64,000 bases of DNA, from positions 213,323,678 through 213,387,677 of the forward strand of contig NC_134568.1 of the NCBI RefSeq assembly GCF_050947875.1, written 5' to 3'. The notes under the pieces are model-generated. The model worked only from the letters and a program-made list of their open reading frames with translations. It ran no database searches and was not told the origin of the DNA. The DNA is from Dermacentor variabilis. Taxonomy: Eukaryota > Arthropoda > Arachnida > Ixodida > Ixodidae. This document shows, piece by piece, positions 34,178 to 44,649 of this stretch. Position numbers and translations under genes: made by a program. Numbering within the stretch: the stretch's first letter is position 1; each line of letters opens with the position of its first letter.

Positions 34178-34920
34178 TTAGAGTGACGTTTTTAACAGCT
34201 GCATCTCGTTTTCAAACAGAAAGACAGACGTATCACTAATAAAACTCGTGCCTCTCTCTTTTATGTGATATGCCTCCAAACGTTTACTTGCTAATGTATC
34301 ACCGCTCCTGCCAAGTATCTTTATCTCACGCAGTAGTGGCTGGCATCTGCCTTCCAGGCAAACCATGCAATGCGCAGATAAATGCGCATTACCTTTGTAG
34401 ATTACAAACAATTCATGCTCCCGGGACCGGTCATTCGCACATCTCGCCGTTTGTCCAACGTACGACTTCCCACATTTCAGCGGTATCTCGTATACAACGC
34501 CCGTCGCACATTTATTTATTTATTTACAAATACTGCTATCCCATGAATTGGGACATTGCAGGAGTGGTACAGAAGATTATACATAAACAATATTAGGAAA
34601 GTGCATGATTACAAATCTGAGTGCAAAGATTTACAGAGAAAAGAGTACAGTATCATAAAGAAAATACATGATTAGGCAATTCGAGCACAAAATGATCAAC
34701 AGACATCTCACGTAATGTGCCATTTAAATCGTTCCACAATTCGACTGTGAAAGACGTACTGTCTAGTGTGCTTTTTCTGGCATCCTGACTTTTTGTCAAC
34801 GCGGCTTATGCGCGGACACAGTCCAGCCAACTTGGGTAGCACCGAGAAAACAACGGGCACACCAAACCTAGTAGCGACTTTCTTCAAGTTGTGGGAAAAC
34901 TTGCGGATTAACGCTGACAT
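34178..34920 (-). mobile_element. Penelope-like element fragment split by a CR1/L2 tail
   Basis: The minus strand carries, in order, LSALIRKFSHNLKKVATRF..., RISRVDKKSGCQKKHTRQYV (end of the RT region), then, after an inserted 260 bp, GVVYEIPLKCGKSYVGQTAR (GIY-YIG motif), HCMVC-x-GRCQPLL and LEAYHIKERGTSFISDTSV. This is another Penelope-like family, with an endonuclease domain different from the 28 kb copies. The reading frame is otherwise fairly well preserved. Confidence 0.75.
34507..34765 (-). mobile_element. CR1/L2-like 3' end inserted into the Penelope-like copy
   Basis: On the minus strand VELWNDLNGTLREMSVDHFV is the usual C-terminal end of CR1/L2 ORF2. It is followed by a 3' UTR and an (AAAT)n tail at 34507. 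Severely 5'-truncated, as is common for this group. Confidence 0.65.
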
Positions 34921-34970
34921 ATATACGCTAGGACAGTGATGTCAACGTCCATATTTTCTTTGGCAGGACG

Positions 34971-35215
34971 GATTGGCCGTGGTTACTTAGTGGCGTCGGC
35001 ATTGCGCTGCTAAGCACGAGGTCGCGGCATCAAATATCGGCCTCGGCTGCCTCATTTTGATGGGGGCGAACTGCAAAACACTCGTATACCGTGGATCGGG
35101 TGCACGTTAAAGAACCCCAGGTGGTCAGAATTAATCCGGAGTACCCCGCTACGACGTGCAGTATAATGATATTTTGGCTTTGGCACGGAAAACTCCAGAA
35201 TATTTTTTTTTTTTG
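34971..35215 (+). repeat. Ruka-like SINE, full length, decayed
   Basis: Head TGGCCGTGGTTACTTAGTGG with decayed B box (GGTCGCGGCATCAAATATC), body GGTGCACGTTAAAGAACCCC, AATTAATCCGGAGTACCCCG, and the end GGCACGGAAAACTCCAGAA. A T/G homopolymer pair (T14 then G10) follows at 35203-35226. Confidence 0.8.
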
Positions 35216-35226
35216 GGGGGGGGGGG

Positions 35227-36995
35227 TCGTTTTTTTTCATTTTTTTTTCCTGAAACCTGGACAGACCCGGTACATGGAACGCAAGAGGTTGAACACAGCC
35301 CCGGACGTGGCACGCGCAGGTATACGGTGATCTAGATAATCGGCCGCATACGGTAGCGAAGTAAAGTCTGTGTCTTCCTTAACCCTCATATAGTACATAC
35401 TGGGGACCACGATGCCCTCCTTTTGAGCTAACGAAAACTGCGGCTGCGTTCATTATGCTGATTTCGCAAGCCCCAAAGTCAAGTGACCAAAGCGGCATTT
35501 TTGCAGGTTTGAAGGACGGACCTTTGTTCTCACTGTTGTGAGCCTGAAAGTTCGCCCATGCGTTCAATTATGCACAGGATGAAGTGTCATTCGCGTGTTA
35601 CTGCGCTCCCTGGAGATTGCCGTGTGCGGAGCAATGAGAAAGGAAAAAAAGTTGCAGTACGCGACTATCAAAATGTGACCAAAAAAGTTCACTGCCGGTT
35701 TAAGTCAAAGCTACCGTTTTTCGTTGTTTAGGCCGTGGTCATCGCGTGCAAATTTGTTTCAAAATAAGCTGACCCGAGCGACATCGCCCACTACGTCGCT
35801 GTCGTGTGCAGGAATTTGGGTCACTGACCCCTGGTGCCATCTGTCGGTCGCGCATGCTGTGTGAGCGTCATTCAATGAGAAAAGAATTTCAAAAATTTAA
35901 TACAGAGTAACGCTTTCTTATACACCCACTTTTCGGCACTATTGGAAACTCCGTAGCGATGTTTAGAAATTCATACCGGAAAAATGCGCCTTCATCAGCC
36001 CGAATCACTGAAAAGACGTAATCGCTATGACTCCCTCTTCGCACGTGTGAAGTTTCGATTAACTGTGCAAAGTTTCTGTGGTTAAAAAGGCGCTCTTTCT
36101 AAGCTGCGCTGCAGTGAAGCCACTTTACCGGCATGCGTTTTTTATGCGAATTAACATAAGGCAGCCGAAAACACATGAAATTAGCAGCGCTTTCATGTAA
36201 TGTAGCATTTGTGAAAGTTGAAAACCTATCTCGAGAACCCTAAGGGGCAAAAAACTCGTTTCAAGTGAGATAGATCCACAATTTCGCCGCCCCCGAACAG
36301 CAAAGCACTTGTGTAATGCACCAACGCAACGCATAGGATAAAGCTGTGAACGAAGAAGGCGAAACAAGTTTCCTGGTAAGTAATGAAATGAATAAAAGAG
36401 TACTTTCCACATAGGAGGTACTAAAGAGATACAATGACCCCTACAAAGGCGAAAAAAAATGTTTGGGTTACTCCTGTTGAGGAATATGCGAAGCAACCCC
36501 AATGTTCCAAATGCCTGGGTGTGGCAACCTAAGCTGGGTTAATGTAACAATTTTATCCCAATGCTATTCCTTCTCGCGCTTCGACACTGCTCCGTGCGGC
36601 GATTCGCCGACGTTACCTCCGGGATCCATCGGTCGTGAACGGTGGATGATACGAAAGGAACATAATCGAGCGAAAGGAATCCTTGAATTGTACCGGCCCT
36701 ATTGTCGAGAGCGTCGATGTCAAGGTGAACGAAAACGCATTCCTCAAGTCTAGTGGTACACGGCTAAATAAAGCAGACGTTAAAATAGTTCCGTTCTCCA
36801 CTCTGCGATATGTCCCCGTCTCTATACAAGCGTAAAGGTGGCGAATAAACCTTCGTATGCTGCGCGTCATGCGAAGTTTACAGGTTCGGATCCCACCGGC
36901 GGAAATGATTTTTTTTTTTACCTTCCGCTTTAAGAACATGATTTTTTATGACGAACTAAGACTTGTGCCCCTCGGTTCCTTTATTCTCGCTACAG
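35227..36995. other. No gene seen; possible dispersed repeat and tRNA-like head
   Basis: 35380-35640 (TAGTACATACTGGGGACCAC onward) resembles a dispersed tick repeat from memory. At 36881-36894 CAGGTTCGGATCCC resembles a B box of a tRNA-derived repeat. No coding gene supported. Confidence 0.3.
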
Positions 36996-37005
36996 CTACA
37001 ACATA

Positions 37006-37008
<3 letters not shown>

Positions 37009-37088
<80 letters not shown>
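37009..37088. repeat. (AT)40 microsatellite
   Basis: Eighty bases of uninterrupted AT. Tyr-Ile frames across it are artefacts. Confidence 0.95.
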
Positions 37089-37091
<3 letters not shown>

Positions 37092-37134
37092 AGTAGAACC
37101 TTCTATGTGGATGAAACCAAGTGTATGTTGTTAG

Positions 37135-37330
37135 CAGCTACCACAACAGACCTCAGCTCTAGAGTGCACCAGAGTACGGTTGAGTGGGACGAACGGCTGG
37201 GCGCGGCGCATGCTTTGCGGCGAGGCGCGCGACGACGAAAAATGCTGCGGCCGCGCTGCGATCGAAGTGGATTGGGCCGCGTCGAGGTGGCGCCGTTGGA
37301 AACTGCTGACGATCCTACTCGGCGGGGTTG
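37135..37330 (+). repeat. GC-rich dispersed repeat (pair with 44.2 kb)
   Basis: Contains TTGAGTGGGACGAACGGCT, GGCGAGGCGCGCGACGACGA, GCGCTGCGATCGAAGTGGAT and TGGGCCGCGTCGAGG. The minus strand of 44165-44340 has the same order with TTGTCGAGTGGACCGAACGA and GCGAGCGAACTGGATTGGGG. The peptide VEW(D/T)ER is shared. Element class unknown. Confidence 0.45.
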
Positions 37331-37517
37331 TTCGTACTGCTTGGCGCGCTGCTGTTTACGATCATGCCACTCAAATGGTGTTTATGATTGGATATGACAT
37401 GTATTTATGCTTTAGGACTAGATGCCTTTCTTTCGCTTCTTTATTTCATTTTATTTATTTCTAATGCCGCTCGGTGACTGCGCGTGCATTGCGGACGCAG
37501 TGTCGGCTTTCATTCTA

Positions 37518-38130
37518 CTGTGTTGTTGTACGGCTCCCTTTGGAGAACAAACATGTTTCCTGTTCTTCAAGCAGTATATATCTCTCGTGTGCATTTTCGC
37601 GCATATAGTTCTTCATCAGTAGGTCTTGCAAAACGCTGACGGAAAAAACGCATGTAAGCTTCGATCCGGCTTGCCGCTTCAAACAAATAAAACATATCGG
37701 CCCCATCCGGCGCCCTGTACTCATATTTACGGAAAGTATTCTTGTAGAAACAGAACAAAAAACTGCAGTGCAACATTCCATTCATGTTTTCGTCTTCTCG
37801 CGTAACAGAACGCGGAGTAATTGCATGGCACGGGTTCTTTTATTACGGTCGGCACTCGGCCACTGAAAACAGCTTTAGGTAGCTATTATACTTGCTGATC
37901 TTTGGCCCGTAAGCTGTGTGAAATGTTTTGTCCAGTCCATGCTTAACAACAACAAATGTCACTGCCGTTCCACTCTGTGACGAAGGATGCCTAGCGATGC
38001 TGTTATGTGGGCCCCTTAATGGCGTACTGCACCTCCGCCGCGCGTCGTCCCGGCAATGCACTATCTTCGAGATTTTTTTTTTCTATGCGCGGAAACGATG
38101 GTGGGGAAAGTAGCCCTATAACAGTTTCGC
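37518..38130 (-). repeat. 0.6 kb dispersed repeat, copy A
   Basis: Aligns over its whole length, in the same orientation, with 40316-40947; I estimate a little over nine in ten identical bases. It ends (plus strand) in TAACAGTTTCGCTGTT, a small palindrome. On the minus strand a 72-codon frame, MNGMLHCSFLFCFYKNTFRK then YEYRAPDGADMFYLFEAASR, is open in both copies, but nine of 72 residues differ, which argues against selection on the protein. The terminal module alone recurs at 28.84 and 58.84 kb. Non-autonomous element of unknown class. Confidence 0.7.
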
Positions 38131-38227
38131 TGTTAAAAAAAGGGCGGCGCTGTGAGTGAGTGAGTGAGTGAGTGAAAGAACTTTATTCGGTCCATAGAAG
38201 ACGTAGGGGAGACGCCGCGCCACCCTG

Positions 38228-39017
38228 CTAGTCCCACGTAGGGACCGCCAAGCCGAGCTGGACGGTCCAGTCGCGGGAACTCTGGACAGCCAGAGTTTTG
38301 TCGTTGAGTTCGGGGCTGCCCAAGAGCGCAGCCCACCTATTCTCGCTGAAGGAGGAGCCGATGGCTTCACACTCCCACAACACATGGTCCAATGTTGCCG
38401 TTAGTCCACAGGCATAGCAGTCCGCACTGAAATACCTTTCAGGGTATATTGCATGAAGGACCGCAAGGTTAAGATACGCACGGGCTTGTGAAAGTCGAAG
38501 GGTCACCGCCCGCGCCCTGCATAAGGCAGGGTGCGCATAAAGCAGGGTGCGGAAGGAGGAATACCCGTCTTGACACATAATAGTGTGTGGTAATCTCATT
38601 GAACGTGATCAAGGCTTCCCCGCGGGGCAGGGTAACTGCGGAGGCGGCCCAGTCAGTGATTCCTCGCGCGGTCTCGTGCGCGCCCTCGTTAGCCTTAGAG
38701 GAAGAGCCCTCGGTCGACCCCAAGTGAGTGGGAAACCACGTGAGAGAATGGAGAGAGATACTTTGGCGCTTTGGAGAAAGTGGAGGGCCTGAGGAGAGAC
38801 CATCCCGGTTTAGTAGGCCTCAATGGCTGCCTTCGAATCGCTATATACTGCGTCTCTGCGACCATCGAGCACAGTCAGCGCGATTTCAACCTGTTCAGCT
38901 ACCACGGGCTCCGAAGAGCGTACCGCAGCAAGTGAGCCTGGAGTTGGAGTCCACGATGGAGACGGCGAATGCCTCTTGTTGGACATAAGTCGCGGCATCC
39001 ACGAAGCTTGCCTCAAT
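38228..39017 (-). pseudogene. RNase H and C-terminal domain of the non-LTR copy
   Basis: FVDAATYVQQEAFAVSIVDS opens the RNase H fold (first catalytic Asp). It continues with EPVVAEQVEIALTVLDGRRD (the conserved Glu helix) and VYSDSKAAIEAY (second Asp), and after a shift GSTEGSSSKANEGAHETARG (GN-A/E-HE region). The C-terminal block ends in a CxxC-H-C motif. At least three frame breaks. Confidence 0.75.
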
Positions 39018-39029
39018 GTGGTTGTTACG

Positions 39030-39136
39030 ATTACAAAGAAGGCGCCAAATAAAACAACAGAGATGTTGTTCTGTTGTTTTATTTGGCGCCTTCTTTGTAA
39101 TCATGCATAACCAACTTACCCACCAGCACGTGCTCA
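39030..39136. repeat. 107-bp fold-back insertion with 12-bp target duplication
   Basis: Flanked by GTGGTTGTTACG (39018-39029) and GTGGTTGTTGCG (39137-39148). Inside, the arms 39029-39060 and 39071-39102 are perfect 32-bp reverse complements (core GGCGCCAAATAAAACAACAG) around a 10-base loop. A 34-base tail contains ATAACCAACTTACCCACC. Removing it would rejoin VRNNH to IEASFVDAA of the host element, which confirms a later insertion. Confidence 0.85.
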
Positions 39137-39148
39137 GTGGTTGTTGCG

Positions 39149-40312
39149 GACATGCTCGAGTTGAGCTGTACCCCTGGCCCGACGTCTGCCGACGTTGTTT
39201 GCGGGGTGCATAATGCGGGGAATATTGGACGCGATGTGCAGTTGAGACCTGATGTCACTGGGAATCCGCATGGCGTCGGGTCACTGGTCGACAAGGCTGA
39301 GGCACATCTCGTCGAGTACCTTGCGGCCCGCCGGGGTGCCGGACGGCCTGAGCAGCTGTGAGCGCTCTTGCACCTCGATTATTTCTTCGAGCGTGTTTTT
39401 GACTCCGAGCTTGAACAGGTTTTCGGTGTGAGTGCTTACAAGTAAGCCGAGGGCAAGCTTAAAGACCTTTCTGATGAAGGAATTGAGCTTGTTCCTTTCT
39501 GCAACATGCCAATTGTGGATGGCCGCCGAGTATGAAAGGTGTCAGAGCACAAAGCATGTATAATGCGGATGAGATTGTCTTCCTTGATTCCCTGGTGGCT
39601 GTTGGCGATCCTCCGGATGAGGCCGAGAGCACTCTCCGTCTTGGCGATGATCTTTCTGAGTGCGGTTCCATTGGCACCGTTAGACTCGATATACATCCCC
39701 AATATTCGGAGCGAGTCCGCTCTGGGCACCGGGGACCCATCCACAGTGAAAAGCCGTATTTCGCTTTCGGACGCCGGTTTCCAATCACGATGGCCGCCGC
39801 CTGTGGGTCTTTTCTTGTAGAGAAGTAATTCAAACTTGGATGGAGGACATCTGAGCCCAGGTGGGGCGGAGGAAGCGCTCGGTCGCATCGATGGCGCGCT
39901 GCGTGGCGTCCTCAACTTCGCCGTCGCTCCCGCCAACGCACCAGATGGTGATGTCATCTGCGTAGATGGTATGGTTGATTCCTTGAATCTTCGTGAAGTC
40001 CTTGTAAAGCCCGATCATTGCGATGTTAAATAATGTTGACGAGATGACTAAGCCCTGAGGCAGGCCCCGTGAACCGAGGGTGATCTCTTGCGAGAGGTAT
40101 CCTTCGATCTTGAGCTTGGCAGTTCTCTGGCTAAGGAAGGGTCGGACGAAGTCGTAGGCCCTTTTCCCGAGCCCGACGCCGGCAAATGACTGGAGAATGA
40201 ATTCGTGCGCGATATTGTCGAAGGCCTCCTGCAAGTATAATCCAAGGATGGCTCCTGTATCTCCTGTGCTGCGGTCGACGATCTGATGCTTTATCAGCTT
40301 CATGGCGCCTTG
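39149..40312 (-). pseudogene. Reverse transcriptase and thumb/connection of the non-LTR copy
   Basis: From the 5' side: MKLIKHQIVDRSTGDTGAIL, GLYLQEAFDNIAHEF (first catalytic Asp replaced by Tyr; family form is LDLxxAFD), SRGLPQGLVISSTLFNIAMI and HTIYADDITIWC, the YADD catalytic box intact. Then the thumb with LRILGMYIESNGANGTALRK in another frame, and SDIRSQLHIASNIPRIMHP just before the inserted fold-back. Inactive through the Tyr substitution and several frameshifts. Confidence 0.8.
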
Positions 40313-40315
40313 TGT

Positions 40316-40947
40316 CTACTGCTGTGTTATTGTACGGTTCTCTATGGAGAAAAAATATTTTTCTTGTTCTTCAAGCAGTATATATCTCTCGTGTGCATCT
40401 TTGCACATATAGTTTTTCATCAATAGGTCTTGCAAAACGCAGACGGAAAAAACGTGTATAAGCTTCGATCCGGCTTGCCGCTTCAAACAAATAAAACATA
40501 TCGGCCCCATCCGGTGCCCTGTACTCATATTTACAGAAAGTATTCTTGTAGAAATAGAACAAAAAACTGCAGTGCAACATTCCATTCATGTTTTCGTCTT
40601 CTCGCGTAACAGAACGCGGAGTAATTGCGTGGCGCGGGTTCTTCTATTGCGGTCGGCTCTCGGGCGCCGAAAACAGTTTTAGGTAGCTATTATATATGCT
40701 GATCTTCGGCCCGTAAGCTGTGTGAAATGTTTTGTCCAGTCCATGCTTAACAACAACAGCAAAAGAAAACTGAGTGTCCTTCCCCTCTGTGAGGAAGGAT
40801 GGCCAGCGAAGCTGTGTATGTGGGCCCTTAAATGGCGAACTGCACCTCCGCCGCGGGTCGTCCCGGTATTGCACTATCTTCGGGATTGTTTTTCTACACG
40901 CACACACGATAGTGGGGAAAGTAGCCCTTAACAGCTTCGCTGTTTAA
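40316..40947 (-). repeat. 0.6 kb dispersed repeat, copy B
   Basis: Direct repeat of copy A (37518-38130), ending AACAGCTTCGCTGTT on plus. Carries the same 72-codon frame with nine replaced residues. Starts immediately at the 5' end of the non-LTR copy. Confidence 0.7.
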
Positions 40948-40953
40948 AAAAAC

Positions 40954-41160
40954 GTGGCGCGGTAGCATAATTAGTGGCTCCATAGTGGATATAGCGTTCC
41001 GCTGCTAAACTCGAGCTCATGGGTCCAAATCAGGTTGCGGAATTCGATGGGAACGAAATAGAAAAACACTCGTGTACTTCTGTTTAGGTGCACGTTAAAG
41101 AACCCCATGTGGTGAAAACTGAACAGGGTGCCTTATAAGCATGTTGCCAGACGTTAAACG
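40954..41160 (+). repeat. Ruka-like SINE, strongly decayed
   Basis: Body words GGTGCACGTTAAAGAACCCC and ATGTGGTGAAAACTGAACAG survive, with a head containing TCCGCTGCTAAACTCGAGCTC. The distal end is lost. Confidence 0.6.
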
Positions 41161-42244
41161 CTAGAATTTGCGTAATTTAAAAAAAAAGCAAGAATAGAAA
41201 TGAAGGTAACAGCGTCCTTTGGCTTTTTTGTAGGGGTGTAAACGAAAGAAATTATTCTCGAGTCTGATTTCTCAGAAAAACATGTTACGCTTATCTTATA
41301 TTTCATACCTAAATGTAGTGCCGTTCCCGATTGTACGTCCGCTCAACTAAGCAGCTTACGTATTATAAACAGCTGCTTTCAGTTATCCGGCGCACTATCA
41401 TAAGGGCAAAAATGAAGCATTTAAAGGAACGGCATGCCTCACATACACGTAGAGATATTTGTAGATCTGCTGTGTTCGTTGAAGATAAGTGTGGTACCAC
41501 ATTGGGCAGCCAGTTTTAATGGGTTGCAGTCTTGCAGACATGATGAGACTGTAAAAAAATGTATTTCTTGCATGAATTAAGTTTGCAGATTTACAGGCTG
41601 TCCCAAAACAGGGCGTTTATATTGAGTGACCAGCTAGAAACTTGTTCAGCACAACCTATTAGCACCAGTGCGTTAATTCTCTCAAGAACTGGTACGCCTC
41701 TGCGCTACAACAACAATTCTCCAGCAGCACAATCATTCGGAATAAGAGTCCTCACTTGCATGGGCCCCACACCTTCGAAACTTCAAAGTTGCTGTTATTC
41801 GTTACATTCGAATGCAGACGGCTATTCAGTAATTTTCAATAGTGAATTCTGAAGTTGAATACGATCTGAATGGCAAATACCATTCGATTAGGCTATATGT
41901 TTTACTTCATTTCGCCTGCTGGCACGTTGAAGTAGATAACCAGACAAGCCACGGAGGTTGCTTTAGTAAAGACTTCCCGATCTCCCCGATTCAATCTAGA
42001 GTACGAAGGCAATGTCTTGTCGCTAACACTGTTGTTCATATTAACGTCCAAGAATAGCCTTGACTCATTTTCTCGGAAAGTCGATTGGTTCACGTGGGGC
42101 CGGCGCAACTTTTAAAAGAAACACGCTTATTCCGGTCAGGAATTCTAACTTTTTCAGCCATTGCAGTTAGAATATTACACAATTATTCTCTTACATACAT
42201 GTCGCGGATGTGTATGTCTATGTACCCTTACATTTACTGAAACC
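41161..42244. other. No gene seen
   Basis: Short frames only. No repeat identified. Confidence 0.35.
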
Positions 42245-42254
42245 TAAAACAAAC

Positions 42255-44030
42255 CTAACTACCGTATGCTGTACATTTTCAGTTTTTTAATATTGGTTAA
42301 AGTGAATGAGTACGAAATAATTACGGGATATTCCAACAACGGATGAATGTAGGAATTGTACGCCAGTAAACGAACACTAGACGTAGATGATTTCAGTGAG
42401 CGCCTCAAGAAAAACAGTTTACGCAAGGAATTTGCAACAACACTATCGATGTGCTTCGTCCAGGAAGGCTCATTGGTTATCCATAGGCCCAAATATTTGT
42501 ACTCTCTTACCTCTGATGGAGATACGTTGTCAACATTATATGCAAATTGAAGAGGTTTTTTCTTATTTGTGATTCTCAGAAAATCGACTTTTTTCAAAAT
42601 TAATAGACATTTGCCATTGTTTGCACCAAGCAGTGACCTTTGCCAGGTCATTATTTAGACGCACCTGATCATTAACAGAAGACATCTTTTCATACAATAT
42701 ACAGTCATCTGCGTAAAGTTTCACGGAAACTGAGAGTAGTGCGACTATGTCATTTATAAATAATAGAAATAAAAGTGGTCCCAAAACGGATCCCTGGGGG
42801 ACTCCAGACGCAACCTCTGTATTGTTAGAAGAAGTATTGTTTAAGGTGACGAATTGGTGTCTGTTAGTAAGATAGGCTCTGATCCAAGTAAGTAACTGTT
42901 AATTTTTTATATAATACCCTAATTTATGAATTAATTTGTTATGTGACACTTTGTCAGATGCTTTACGAAAATCCATGAACACAATATCTGTTTGCTTCCC
43001 TTCATTAATCGCCTGTGCGAGATTGTGAATAGTCTCAACTAATTGAGTACATGTAGAAAACCTGTCTGAAAGAATGTTGGACATCAGTAAGTACATTGTG
43101 CTCTTCTAAGAAACCTGATATATGTTTATGAATTATATGCTCTAAAATTCTGCATGATGTAAATGTAAGAGATACTGGTCGGTAATTCTCTATGTGTGTT
43201 TTTTCCCTTATTTATGTAAAGGTTTGATTTCGGCAGTCTGCCAGTAATCCGGTAGGGAACCATCGCGTAAAGATCTGGTGGATACGATATACAGGTACTT
43301 AGCACACCATTCCGCACAACGCTTTAAAAACGCGTTTGGTATATTATCTGGACCCGCCGTGGTTGCTCAGTGGCTATGGTGTTGGGCTCTGAGCACGAGG
43401 TCGCGGGATCGAATCCCGGCCCCGGCGGCCGCATTTCGATGGAGGCGAAATGCGAAAACACCAGTGTACTTAGATTTAAGTGCGCGTTAAAGAACCCCAG
43501 GTGGTCAAAATTTCCGGAGTCCTCCACTACGGCGTGCTTCATAATCAGAAAGTGGTTTTGGCACGTAAAACCACATAATTAATTGAATATATTATCTGGT
43601 CCAGGTTATCTTTTACTATCAACGTTCAATAGCAAATTGAAAACGCCGCTCTCAGAAATAACAACGTCAGGTATAACAGGAAGCGATATAGAAAAGTTGG
43701 GAAGGCAACCATTATCTTTGGTAAATACCGACTGGAAGAACTTGTTAAAAGCAGAACAAACGACAGTTTCATCACTTGAACATTTGCCGTCTATCATTAA
43801 CCCACTGGTGGAAGAACATTTAGGTGTGATTTGGCGCCAGAATCTCTCGGGAGTAGTTTTAATAAACGAAGGCAGGATCGTTCCGTAATATTTTTTTTGT
43901 CACAGACTATGTGCTGTTTTAGTTGTTCTGAAGTGCCTTCTACAATATATTTTAAGGTTTTAAGGTTACTTCTTGCGAGAAAAACTGGCCGTCCGCGCAA
44001 CAAACGCGCTCTCGCAAGCAGACGACGCAC
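42255..44030 (-). mobile_element. CR1/L2-like retrotransposon ORF2 relic split by a SINE
   Basis: Minus strand, in order: linker (ARARLLRGRPVFLARSNLKT), SDETVVCSAFNKFFQSVFTK, PGPDNI (fingers), then the SINE insertion 43352-43587. The RT then continues with FSTCTQLVETIHNLAQAINE, DIVFMDFRKASDKVSHNKLI (first catalytic Asp kept), SGVPQGSVLGPLLFLLFIND and VKLYADDCILYEK (YADD intact). The thumb with YKYLGLWITNEPSWTKHIDS follows, to ILSYS/KKLKMYS near 42260, where similarity ends. Frame broken in at least three places. RT domain 43320-42560 is the best-preserved RT in the window. It lacks the usual 3' end, unlike normal 5' truncation. Confidence 0.8.
43352..43587 (+). repeat. Ruka-like SINE, full length, in the RT relic
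   Basis: The least decayed copy: head CCGCCGTGGTTGCTCAGTGG, B box GGGATCGAATCCCGG, body GTTAAAGAACCCCAGGTGG and CTCCACTACGGCGTGC, end GGCACGTAAAACCACA with an AATTAATT tail. Flanked by exact 12-bp duplications TATATTATCTGG (43340-43351 and 43588-43599). Inserted in the codons for PGPDNIPNAF. Confidence 0.9.
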
Positions 44031-44164
44031 TTGACAACGACAGCAGAATTGAAGACGTCATGTAGTATAACCCATGCCTCAAATATGTATACGTAGCAAA
44101 AAGTTGTCAGTATAAATTTGCAGTGGAAATAAAGCACTACTATAAGAGCGTACGCGCGGAATCG

Positions 44165-44370
44165 GTCTCAGGGCCCGCCGCGAAATTATGTTGAATATGG
44201 CGCGAAGCACGTCTCCGCCCCAATCCAGTTCGCTCGCAGCGCCCTCGCAAAATTTTTCCACACGCGGCGCCTCAGCGAAAGAGCGTCGTTCGGTCCACTC
44301 GACAATAGTCCAGTACATTCTAGCCAGCTCTCGGCGATGTGCGCTCGCTCAGTGCTTGGTGCGGGTGTGC
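44165..44370 (-). repeat. GC-rich dispersed repeat (pair with 37.1 kb)
   Basis: Minus strand reads GTACTGGACTATTGTCGAGTG, CTTTCGCTGAGGCGCCGCGT and GCGAACTGGATTGGGGCGGA, a 79-codon open frame containing TIVEWTERRSFAEAPRVEKF. The related stretch at 37.1 kb is frame-disrupted. Class unknown. Confidence 0.45.
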
Positions 44371-44649
44371 TCAACGCGGATGCGTCTTTTTTTTTCTTCT
44401 TTTTGTTTATTTTTTGTGAAACTCCACTCTTGTCACAGATTACCAGTATTGTGTGCAGGAGAACATCGGTGTGTGGTAAACGGCGTGATGTAAAGCTGGC
44501 GACGCTGACTTTCTTTACTAGCAGAAGTTAACATGGTGGTTTATGGCGGACAGCGACATCGGCTTTTCTTCGAGAATGCACCACGTTTCTTTTGTCGTGA
44601 TAAAGTGTGCGGAAAAAATAGCGACAGCATGGGCCCATCTTTGCGTAGG

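Larger units (their letters stand above)
38152..40312 (-). mobile_element. TCAC-tailed non-LTR retrotransposon, 5'-truncated
   Basis: The minus strand carries RT, thumb, connection and RNase H regions, the stop after LGLAVPTWD at 38230, a polyadenylation-like ATAAAG and six TGAG/TCAC units at the tail (38152-38176). The C-terminal Cys/His motif reads CYACGLTATLDHVLWEC. Same family as 1.4-3.6 kb and 59.1 kb. The 5' end stops inside the RT domain. A 107-bp fold-back insertion (39030-39136) lies between the connection and RNase H parts. The copy sits exactly between repeat copies A and B. Confidence 0.8.

Noticed and set aside
40371..40589. Conserved 72-codon protein shared with 37567-37785
   Set aside because: Both are copies of one dispersed repeat; nine of 72 residues differ, without sign of purifying selection.
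37518..40947. LTR retrotransposon with 0.6 kb LTRs at 37.5 and 40.3 kb
   Set aside because: The interior is a non-LTR element with its own tail, no gag/protease/integrase, and the repeat's module occurs singly elsewhere.
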